This document shows positions 1 through 5,815 of a stretch of 13,811 nucleotides of DNA, one piece after another. Each line of letters starts with the position of its first letter. Position 1 is the stretch's first letter. Made by a program: the position numbers and the translations under genes. This DNA comes from CAYXUG01 sp964468655. GTDB taxonomy: Bacteria; Fidelibacterota; Marinisomatia; Marinisomatales; CAYXUG01. The stretch lies in assembly GCA_964468655.1 (NCBI GenBank), contig CAYXUG010000054.1, positions 1 through 13,811 on the forward strand. The letters run 5' to 3'. A model generated the notes under the pieces. The model searched no databases and was not told the DNA's origin. It worked only from the letters and a program-made list of their open reading frames with translations.

Positions 1-186
1 CAGCTGATAATGATACGACAATCTTTATCTATATTTAATAATTAAGAATAATAAATAAAATCTAAATTACGAAACTAAATAAGTTGGTGAGGGATTAATA
101 TCCACCCGTCGGATTATGAACCTCACGCATCTTTTTCTATTTTAAATTGGCTAGAGGGCAAATGTGCGTCGATTTATCCCTCAAAC

Positions 187-212
187 AAAAAAAAAGGCAA
201 TGATGTGCTGCC
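187..212 (-). terminator. Rho-independent terminator of the beta-helix gene
   Basis: Read on the minus strand, the bases fold as GGCAG / loop CACATCA / TTGCC (5 bp including one G-T pair), followed directly by nine T residues. The hairpin lies 28 bases beyond the stop codon of the minus-strand beta-helix gene and would end its transcript. The stem is short but the T-run is ideal. A near-copy lies at the other end of the same gene (2704-2729). Confidence 0.75.
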
Positions 213-239
213 ACTTTTTAATTGTGTATTGATGTGTTA

Positions 240-2681
240 TTACTTCAGCAGTATCATCTTGCGTGTCTGGGTGAAGTCTCCTGCCTGTATACGGTAGATA
301 TAAATTCCACTTGTTACATCAGTTGCATTCCAGACTACATTCTTCATTCCTGCCTGCTGTGGATTATTTACCAGTGTTTTCACCATTCTGCCTGTAATGT
401 CGTAGATGGTAAGTGTGACATCTGATTCTTGTGGTAGGTCGTAACGAATAGTGGTAATTGGGTTGAATGGGTTGGGATAGTTATTATGTAGAGCAAATTC
501 TTCAGGAATGTTCAGTGCATCAATAGACAGAGCCGTTGCATCAATGGTTAGTGTAAAGTACCCATTTGAAGCTGGGACTGAATACTCTTCATCCTCCGCA
601 GCTACTGTCCATTCACCACTGATATAATCAAGTTCCTGCTCATTCATTAATTCTACCATTTCAGCGTATGTCATTGATAATTGATTGTCTTGAACGGATT
701 CAAAAGTAAAAAATTCAATTCCATCAAATGAATAAGTCAACTCATCTCCGTCAACATCGAAAGATTCTTCCCAAGAAAATTCAACTATTTCATCAAGGTT
801 TTCCGCTGTTATAATGATTTCAGTATTGTTGGTAGGAGACAGAAGAAGGAAATTATCTGGTGAATCATTAACTGGATTAACTATCAGTTCAAATGAAGTA
901 GTATCACTTAATCCAACTTCATCTGTCACAATCAAGGTCACTTGTGAAAAACCATTCCAATTTTCAGTAGCAGAAAGAGTAAGGGTATCCTCTATCACAC
1001 TGGTAAATACATCTGCAGTGTCGCTATAGGCAGAAAAAATGAGTATAGATCCTTGTGGAGATACTGCAGACAGTACAATTGATGAGGTAGAATCTTCATT
1101 GATTGTTATATTCGCAATATCTTCAATTACCGGTGCCTGGTTGTAGTAATAAAGGCCAATGTCTGATATGGTGCCGTCCGGGTCCGTATAGTCAGGATGG
1201 CCTGCATCGATGGCAGGGGAATTTTCTGTTAAATGGTAGTCGCCGCTACCTGTATCAACAAAAAGCGGGTCCATAAAGATATTTAACCAGGTATCTGACG
1301 AGTCCCCGTTTGCATTTACCGTAATTATTTCTCCGAAAGCTGTCGGCAGCCCGTCACCTTCTGCAAAGTCACCCCAGATGCAATTATAACCGATATATTC
1401 CGCTGTGCTTCCTGCGTTGATGGCACCACTATTACCCCATATGATATTGTTTATGATGGTAGGGTTGGAATTACTATAAAAGTAAATCCCCTCATCATTA
1501 TTATCATGAATATCATTCCCCGTTATTTCTGCGGTGGAAGAATCATTAATATAAATTCCACATTTACTATTATTATGAATATCATTCCCCGTTATTTCTG
1601 CGGTGCAATTATAAATAATGTGAATCCCCTCATCATTATTATCATGAATATCATTCCCCGTTATTTCTGCGGTGCAATCATTATAAATAAAAATCCCATG
1701 GCTATCATTATCATGAATATCATTCTCAGTTATTACGCCGGTGGAAGAATCATTAATATAAATTCCAATGTTATCATTATCATGAATATCATTCCCCGTT
1801 ATTTCTCCGGTGGAACCAGAAACAATGGAAATCCCACGGTTATTACCATAAATATCATTCCCCGTTATTTTTCCGGTGGAACCAGAAACAATGGAGATTC
1901 CATTGGCACCATTATCATGGATGCTGCTATTTGACACTGTTAAGGATGAATTACTAGTAAGATATATTCCAGACCCTAATGAATACCTTATCTCACAGTC
2001 CTGAAGCAATAGTTCTGAATGACTGAGTTTAATATTAGCATTAGAATTACCACCTCCCCCATATTCCACTATGCAGTGAGACATCACGTAGTTTGATGAA
2101 CTTTCATACTGAAAATACAGCCATTTCCAGTCTCCGGGTGCTTTAGAGGGCTGACCCGAAGTAAAGGTAATCTTGTTCTCCTCTTCCCCCATGGCCAGAA
2201 GTGTCCCATATATGAAAAACTCATATTCTCCCATAAAGAGTATATCAACACCGGGGTCAATAATAAGTGAATCTCCGCTTTCCAGTGTCAAATCTCCAAT
2301 TACTCTGTACTGGTAGTTCGGTGTCCATGTAGTCAAATGCCCCAGCGTACCTGATATCTCCAGAACTTCACCGTAAAGAAGCGTGAGGGTTTCAAGTTCA
2401 GTATCAGAAAAGAATTCCAACTCACCGGGGAGTGTTACAGGTACAAACCCGTCCTTAGAGTATGTCACAATATAAATACCCTCCGTTAAACCTGCTGTAA
2501 AAGCACCGGATACTTCGGTATAGACAGTCTGAGTCACAGCAGAGCCTGAAATTGCATCAAATGTAACAGCTGTTCCCGAATGGTCTGCTTCACCCTCAAG
2601 ATAGCAGATGCCATCAACTGTAACTTGGGAAAACCCAAAAGTTGCCATAAAAAGTGTGCTGATTAATAAATACTTTTTCAT
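240..2681 (-). CDS. Secreted right-handed beta-helix protein with T9SS-type C-terminal sorting domain
   Basis: This 813-residue protein has a signal peptide (residues 1-19, MKKYLLISTLFMATFGFSQ). A carboxypeptidase-regulatory-like beta-sandwich covers about 20-105. A right-handed parallel beta-helix of the NosD/periplasmic copper-binding type covers about 195-435, with an ITGNDIHDN-like unit recurring every 22-23 residues between about 250 and 400. Next are the PAIDAG...DIG motif common at the end of such helices (489-509), a cadherin/Ig-like domain (about 515-605), a second beta-rich stretch (about 606-715), and a C-terminal Por/T9SS sorting domain (about 724-813) with YPNPFNPITTIRY and SGIYIYRIQAGD. 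The protein is therefore predicted to cross the outer membrane by type IX secretion and to be surface-bound or released. Beta-helices of this kind usually bind or cleave polysaccharides, but no catalytic residues can be assigned here. The ATG sits only about 22 bases after the T-run of the tRNA-Gly terminator, so its promoter must overlap that element. The domain architecture is clear; the substrate is unknown. Confidence 0.9.
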   Translation of the reverse strand: MKKYLLISTLFMATFGFSQVTVDGICYLEGEADHSGTAVTFDAISGSAVTQTVYTEVSGAFTAGLTEGIYIVTYSKDGFVPVTLPGELEFFSDTELETLTLLYGEVLEISGTLGHLTTWTPNYQYRVIGDLTLESGDSLIIDPGVDILFMGEYEFFIYGTLLAMGEEENKITFTSGQPSKAPGDWKWLYFQYESSSNYVMSHCIVEYGGGGNSNANIKLSHSELLLQDCEIRYSLGSGIYLTSNSSLTVSNSSIHDNGANGISIVSGSTGKITGNDIYGNNRGISIVSGSTGEITGNDIHDNDNIGIYINDSSTGVITENDIHDNDSHGIFIYNDCTAEITGNDIHDNNDEGIHIIYNCTAEITGNDIHNNSKCGIYINDSSTAEITGNDIHDNNDEGIYFYSNSNPTIINNIIWGNSGAINAGSTAEYIGYNCIWGDFAEGDGLPTAFGEIITVNANGDSSDTWLNIFMDPLFVDTGSGDYHLTENSPAIDAGHPDYTDPDGTISDIGLYYYNQAPVIEDIANITINEDSTSSIVLSAVSPQGSILIFSAYSDTADVFTSVIEDTLTLSATENWNGFSQVTLIVTDEVGLSDTTSFELIVNPVNDSPDNFLLLSPTNNTEIIITAENLDEIVEFSWEESFDVDGDELTYSFDGIEFFTFESVQDNQLSMTYAEMVELMNEQELDYISGEWTVAAEDEEYSVPASNGYFTLTIDATALSIDALNIPEEFALHNNYPNPFNPITTIRYDLPQESDVTLTIYDITGRMVKTLVNNPQQAGMKNVVWNATDVTSGIYIYRIQAGDFTQTRKMILLK
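1505..1925 (-). repeat. Tandem 69-bp (23-residue) repeats inside the beta-helix gene
   Basis: The core ATCATTCCCCGTTATT (plus-strand reading) recurs near 1512, 1581, 1650, 1719, 1788 and 1854, a period of 69 bases (66 in the last step). Each copy encodes one 23-residue coil of the beta-helix (I-T-G-N-D-I-H-D-N...). The copies are very similar in DNA as well as protein, which suggests recent copy-number change by recombination or slippage. Confidence 0.9.
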
Positions 2682-2703
2682 CTACCGAATCTACCCCTCA
2701 AAC

Positions 2704-2729
2704 AAAAAAAGGGCAATGGTGTGTTGCCC
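2704..2729 (-). terminator. Rho-independent terminator downstream of tRNA-Gly
   Basis: On the minus strand the bases fold as GGGCAA / loop CACACCA / TTGCCC (6 bp, perfect) followed by seven T residues. The hairpin lies about 80 bases after the 3' end of tRNA-Gly and would end its transcript, possibly together with the upstream selenoprotein/rhodanese/DoxX operon. The sequence from the stem through the T-run and the following GTTTGAGGG is almost the same as the terminator at 187-212. Confidence 0.8.
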
Positions 2730-2810
2730 ATTAAGTGAAAATTAGATTCCCCGCTGTTTAGCGTGTGTTAATATGCTACCATACCGCTACCCTATATGTC
2801 AAAAACCTTG

Positions 2811-2883
2811 AGCGAGAGACGGGACTCGAACCCGCGACAACCACGTTGGCAACGTGGAGCTCTACCAGCTGAGCTACTCTCGC
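2811..2883 (-). tRNA. tRNA-Gly (anticodon GCC)
   Basis: The minus strand folds into a complete cloverleaf of 73 nt. The acceptor stem is GCGAGAG/CTCTCGC with discriminator T. The D-arm contains AGCTCAGCTGGTAGAGCT, the anticodon stem is CCACG/CGTGG with loop TTGCCAA (anticodon GCC, reading GGC and GGT), and the T-arm contains GGTTCGAGTCC. The CCA end is not encoded. The gene lies 41 bases downstream of the DoxX/MauE-like gene on the same strand, so it may be co-transcribed with that operon and released by processing. Confidence 0.96.
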
Positions 2884-2924
2884 ATATTTGTGTCCGGATT
2901 GGATAGCCGAAATTAAAACGTGAA

Positions 2925-3374
2925 TCAGCCAGATTCAACAGATTTGGGAAACAATTCCCATTTTTTGGCATCCCGCTTCAAAACTAGATAAGCCATTCCA
3001 AGAAACAGAAAATCTTCCAGAATCCGTTTCACACCCACCTTGGATGCCCCGTGGAAACAACCGCACTCGATATCAAGTCCCCGGGCAGTTGCCTGCCCGA
3101 GAGCCACAAGAAACATGATCATCAACCCAACCGAAAGAAGCGACGCACCATCCACAAAAATACCGAGGATAAGGCAAATACCAATATATAACTCCACCCA
3201 CGGCAGGATGATGGCAAAAAAGTTGGTGACCGGTTCCGGAAGCATGTAATAATTTCTTACTATCCCGGCAAAATCGTCCGGATTGGTAATCTTATCCCAA
3301 CTTGCAACAATAAACATGGCACCTAAAAAAAGGCGGAAAACCAGTACGATCCATTTGTTTTGCAAAAAATTCAT
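2925..3374 (-). CDS. DoxX/MauE-family membrane protein with CGCF motif
   Basis: The product has 149 residues and four predicted membrane segments (about 8-26, 52-72, 76-95 and 117-135). It belongs to the DoxX-like/MauE group; the E-C-G-C-F motif at residues 103-107, between helices 3 and 4, is typical of MauE-like members, where the Cys pair is thought to take part in thiol-disulfide chemistry. A longer frame starting at 3410 is open, but I prefer the ATG at 3374. It overlaps the rhodanese stop as ATGA, has a good ribosome binding site (GGAGAAGGGAG) just upstream, and gives a normal N-terminus for the family. It is the last gene of the selenoprotein-rhodanese-DoxX operon, which suggests a role in periplasmic or membrane sulfur/thiol redox. 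The biochemical role is inferred, not shown. Confidence 0.85.
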   Translation of the reverse strand: MNFLQNKWIVLVFRLFLGAMFIVASWDKITNPDDFAGIVRNYYMLPEPVTNFFAIILPWVELYIGICLILGIFVDGASLLSVGLMIMFLVALGQATARGLDIECGCFHGASKVGVKRILEDFLFLGMAYLVLKRDAKKWELFPKSVESG

Positions 3375-3868
3375 TCTCCCTTCTCCACCGGATATCCGGC
3401 TTCCTCCCATTCAGGAAGTCCCCCTTCAAAAACGAATACCTTTTCATAATTCCATTCAGCCATAAGCTCGTTCGCCAGATCAAAGCTCAGTTCGCAGTGT
3501 CCTCCACTGCAATAGGTGATGATCGGTTTTTCGGGAGATGAAATTTCTGTCAGCTCGCCCGCGATTGCGGGTTCAAGAATAGCGCCCGAAATGTGACTTT
3601 CACTGTATCCCTCTTCATCCCTGGCATCTATAAAAACAAGACCGAGGTCGTACATCTTTTTCGCCAGTTTAAGATCAATCATAACCGGCGCCACCAGAAT
3701 GGTTTCAGATGAAAGCAGTGAATCGAGTTTACTGATTCCGGCGTCCTCCATGACCGGTTTTTCGTAAATCAGGTTAAGCCCGTCCGAACGGATGGTATTA
3801 TACCCAATAGCGAATATAGAGGAAATGACCAGAATGACAATACTCTGGCGCAGGGGGGAATTAATCAC
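3371..3868 (-). CDS. Membrane-anchored rhodanese-domain protein
   Basis: The product has 165 residues. An N-terminal hydrophobic segment (about 8-23) serves as a membrane anchor or uncleaved signal, so the domain probably faces the periplasm. A single rhodanese domain follows (about 60-163). It shows the D81-A-R83 turn, the S-H-I-S-G-A-I stretch (91-97), and the active-site loop Y-C-S-G-G-H-C-E with the catalytic Cys at 120 and a second Cys at 125. It ends with the GG-L-P-E-W-E-EAGYPVE pattern typical of rhodaneses. Such proteins carry a persulfide on the loop Cys and transfer sulfane sulfur or act as thiol redox proteins. The second Cys in the loop would allow an internal disulfide. The start is a GTG overlapping the stop of the upstream selenoprotein gene (GTGA), and its stop overlaps the next start (ATGA), so the three genes should be translated as a coupled set. 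The Shine-Dalgarno sequence is weak. Confidence 0.88.
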   Translation of the reverse strand: MINSPLRQSIVILVISSIFAIGYNTIRSDGLNLIYEKPVMEDAGISKLDSLLSSETILVAPVMIDLKLAKKMYDLGLVFIDARDEEGYSESHISGAILEPAIAGELTEISSPEKPIITYCSGGHCELSFDLANELMAEWNYEKVFVFEGGLPEWEEAGYPVEKGE

Positions 3869-5085
3869 GACCCGGGGGTTTTGGTCTTAGAAAATTTTGA
3901 CGGATCGAATTTGACTGAAGTTTTCGGATTTGGATGAAGTTTCACTCTCGGCTTATCGGTTGTTCCCGACAACCTGTCGCAGGCAGAGAGCGTTTCCTCC
4001 ACCATGACAAGAAGTACATGGTCATCCTTCATTGTTTTTGACATGGAAACAAATTCATATTCCTGCGTATTTTTTCCCTCAATCCCCTTTTCTTCCAAGT
4101 CAACCGATGCCAGGTCAGCTTTCAGCTTTAAAATTCTTTCAAGAGTCCGTGGATTGTCTTTATAAATTTCTTCAAGAGGTTTAGACGGATCCTTATTTTG
4201 CAATCGCTCTATCTGATGACGGATAAATTTTCTTCTGTTTTTATGGTGTGAAATATCTTCAAACGCTTCATCTGGAGCCGCAATATTCAGTGTCAGCACA
4301 CCCAGTGATTTGCCCTGTTTCCCGAGCATGTATATGCCGGGATCATTATTCTTCCCGGCCGTCAAGCGTGGACCTCTTGTGGACCCGCTCAGGAAAATAA
4401 AATCAGCCGCGGGGAGCTCTTTCTTCATTTCTTTCACTTCTTCGTCAGTACCGTTTAAAAGAACAATCTGGAAGTCGCTGTTTTCTGCGAGCTCTTCCAT
4501 AATCTCAATTCCCGTTTCAACAGGATTGAGAATGTCCAGTTCTTCAGCCGCCGCAGGAAGTTTTGTGCACAATCCCATCACGCCAATAGATACTGCCCCC
4601 CGCTTTAAAATGATTGTGGAATCAAATACCCGTTCTCTGGAATCTTTATAAATAATGTTCGATGAAATAAAGGGAAATTTTGATGAATCCTGAAACGATC
4701 TGAGCAATTCAAGTCCGCCGGCAAGGTCTTTTTCGCCTACATTCATTACGTCGCATCCGATGATATTGAAGCCGTCCACGATGGTTTTTGCCCGCAGCTT
4801 ACCCTGCTCAAGAGCAACGCCCACAGGTTGGGATACACTAAAAAATAAATCCCCGGCATCAAGAATAAGGGGGTTCTTTCCCTCGTCTCTTAAGCCGTTA
4901 ATATAAAACGATTTCCGCGACAGACCGCCGCTGGGATTCTTTTTTCAGCCGCAGGGATCTAACTGACTGTGAACATTTCCGGTAACTATAAGTGTATAGG
5001 TCCCGGTTTTTGCTTCAGTTGTACCGCAGGATGAATAAATAATTATCCCAACCAGAAGTGCGGCGAGTGTTTTTATCATTTTCAT
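3865..5085 (-). CDS. Putative selenoprotein: 5'-nucleotidase/metallophosphatase-like lipoprotein with in-frame UGA (CGU motif)
   Basis: Read through an in-frame TGA at 4945-4947 (residue 47), this gene encodes 406 residues. Residues 1-19 are a lipoprotein signal (MKMIKTLAALLVGIIIYSS) with Cys20 as the likely lipidated residue. The metallophosphatase-like domain starts at about 29: TLIVTGNVHSQLDPCG-U-KKNPSGGLSRKS, then ILDAGDLFF (74-82), NVGEKDLAGG (116-125) and IGVMGL (167-172). A charged, probably helical stretch covers about 277-332. Relatives carry a Cys where this gene has TGA (CGC-x-x-NP-x-GG). A SECIS-like hairpin follows at the correct spacing, so I read the TGA as selenocysteine, giving a C45-G-U47 redox motif. 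Several canonical metal ligands are changed (N37-V-H39 for DxH, GEKD for GNHE, and GSTRG where GHxH is expected), so ordinary phosphatase activity is doubtful. A standard caller would begin at the GTG at 4824 and lose the signal peptide and Sec site. The stop overlaps the rhodanese start. Two further ATG choices (5085, 5079) both keep the signal peptide. Confidence 0.82.
4915..4934 (-). promoter_or_regulatory. SECIS-like hairpin following the in-frame UGA
   Basis: On the minus strand, GCGGC (4931-4927) pairs with GTCGC (4921-4917), enclosing the five-base loop GGTCT. Two further C-G pairs (4934-4933 with 4916-4915) extend the stem across a single bulged A at 4932. The loop begins exactly 18 nt after the TGA at 4945-4947. 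Bacterial SECIS elements lie inside the coding sequence at about this distance and carry G at the start of the apical loop; the E. coli fdhF element, as I recall it, has the same GGUCU loop at the same spacing. This is the expected binding site for SelB. Confidence 0.78.
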
Positions 5086-5093
5086 AACGTTTA

Positions 5094-5122
5094 ATTTAAT
5101 TCCAATTTAATCAGGATGTCAA
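5094..5122 (-). promoter_or_regulatory. Probable sigma-70-type promoter of the selenoprotein operon
   Basis: The minus strand shows a perfect -35 hexamer TTGACA (5122-5117), a 17-base spacer and a -10-like TTAAAT (5099-5094, 4 of 6 matches). Transcription would begin around 5087, leaving almost no leader before the ATG at 5085, which fits the lack of a Shine-Dalgarno sequence there. It is the only convincing promoter-like site seen upstream of the operon. Confidence 0.5.
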
Positions 5123-5229
5123 CTCGTGAACCCGGTTTTTATTTCCCGGCTCTACGGCAGATGAATTTGATTTTTTTCATTTCAACGTAATTGATTAATC
5201 TTTGTTTCATTCTCTGTTTAATTTTAAAC

Positions 5230-5258
5230 TTGCGCTACTGTATTGGCAGTTGAATAAT
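5230..5258 (+). promoter_or_regulatory. Possible promoter of tRNA-Ala
   Basis: TTGCGC (5230-5235) and AATAAT (5253-5258) are separated by 17 bases and end 8 bases before the mature 5' end of tRNA-Ala. The -10 matches at 5 of 6 positions, the -35 at about 4 of 6. The position relative to the tRNA supports the call; the motifs alone would be weak. Confidence 0.4.
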
Positions 5259-5266
5259 TGACAAAT

Positions 5267-5339
5267 GGGGCTGTAGCTCAGTTGGGAGAGCGCCTGAATG
5301 GCATTCAGGAGGTCGTCGGTTCGATCCCGATCAGCTCCA
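5267..5339 (+). tRNA. tRNA-Ala (anticodon GGC)
   Basis: A complete 73-nt cloverleaf is present. The acceptor stem GGGGCTG/CAGCTCC includes the G3-U70 pair that identifies alanine tRNAs, with discriminator A. The D-arm contains AGCTCAGTTGGGAGAGC. The anticodon stem CCTGA/TCAGG has loop ATGGCAT, giving anticodon GGC (codons GCC and GCT). The T-arm contains GGTTCGATCCC. The CCA end is not encoded. It is the only plus-strand RNA gene in the window. Confidence 0.96.
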
Positions 5340-5479
5340 CGGTTTGACTTACACAGTCTACATATTAAAATCTCTATCAATCGGTAAAATTTTGTAGGTC
5401 AAAAAGATAGAATTCCACAACACCGGAATAGCTTGAATCAGCCCGGTTGTCAATATTCAAATGTAGCTTAATACACCCC

Positions 5480-5518
5480 GTCCCCGATTCTGCGGGGACA
5501 CCCCTCTTTTTAGAGGGG
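5480..5518. repeat. Two adjacent perfect hairpins
   Basis: GTCCCCG-ATTCTG-CGGGGAC (5480-5499) is followed one base later by CCCCTCT-TTTT-AGAGGGG (5501-5518). Each stem is 7 bp without mismatch. They could act as RNA structures in either direction or be the ends of a small repeat element. Confidence 0.7.
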
Positions 5519-5546
5519 AATCAATATTTTGTTGTTTACTTTAAAA

Positions 5547-5574
5547 TTCGGTGTTCGATATTCGACATTCGATA
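5547..5574. repeat. Four-copy 7-bp tandem repeat
   Basis: The heptads TTCGGTG, TTCGATA, TTCGACA and TTCGATA follow each other without gaps. The repeat lies in non-coding DNA between tRNA-Ala and the FAD oxidoreductase gene; no function can be assigned. Confidence 0.75.
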
Positions 5575-5686
5575 TTTGTTCTCCCTTTTCCTTTATTCCC
5601 GTTCCTTGTCCCGTTTATCCCCACAGGGTGCTTCGCACAATTATCCGTCTACCCATTTCTCCACTATACTATCCCTCCACTTCTCT

Positions 5687-5704
5687 CCCGACTTAACAGT
5701 CGGG
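5687..5704. repeat. Perfect hairpin CCCGACT-TAAC-AGTCGGG
   Basis: A 7-bp perfect stem with a four-base loop lies in the gene-free region, 112 bases before the FAD oxidoreductase start. No T-run follows on either strand, so it is not a classical terminator. Confidence 0.65.
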
Positions 5705-5815
5705 ATATACGCTTCGCTCGGACATTTCTCCATCAATCTAATAATCCATATAAAACCTATTTAATCTAGACATACGATTATTATAAATTGCCGGTTAATT
5801 AATCTTAACAAATAA

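Larger units (their letters stand above)
5340..5815. other. Gene-free 476-base region with hairpins and a heptad repeat
   Basis: No credible coding sequence is present; the two open frames here (5447-5764 and 5551-5769) lack ribosome binding sites and look like chance translations. The stretch holds three strong perfect hairpins: GTCCCCG/CGGGGAC with a 6-base loop (5480-5499), CCCCTCT/AGAGGGG with a TTTT loop (5501-5518), and CCCGACT/AGTCGGG with a TAAC loop (5687-5704). It also holds a heptad tandem repeat TTCGGTG-TTCGATA-TTCGACA-TTCGATA (5547-5574). None of the hairpins is followed by a clear T-run. The mosaic appearance suggests a dispersed non-coding repeat or a remnant of one. The 5' leader and promoter of the following oxidoreductase gene must lie at its right end, but I see no clear promoter. 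Confidence 0.6.

Noticed and set aside
87..125. Possible RNA gene or terminator from GTGAGG...CCTCAC
   Set aside because: A 6-bp stem encloses about 27 bases, and the T-rich sequence after it is interrupted; no cloverleaf can be formed, so support is too weak.
1505..1925. CRISPR-like array
   Set aside because: The period is 69 bases with near-identical units and no distinct spacers; the repeats encode beta-helix coils.
1506..1934. Plus-strand open frame of 142 codons with repeated MNIIPRYF
   Set aside because: It is the antisense shadow of the 69-bp beta-helix repeats; no ribosome binding site and no other gene-like property.
3865..4824. A separate 319-residue protein starting at GTG 4824
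   Set aside because: It would lack a signal peptide and the first conserved blocks, which are present upstream in the same frame (V88 follows directly from the ILDAGDLFF block).
4945..4947. The in-frame TGA as a disabling mutation (pseudogene)
   Set aside because: The remainder of the frame is intact and family-like on both sides, the TGA replaces a conserved Cys, a SECIS-like hairpin follows at the right distance, and the downstream genes are translationally coupled to the end of this frame.
5447..5764. Small plus-strand genes (5447-5764, 5551-5769)
   Set aside because: They run through hairpins and the heptad repeat, have low-complexity Ser/Pro/Phe/Ile-rich translations and no ribosome binding site.
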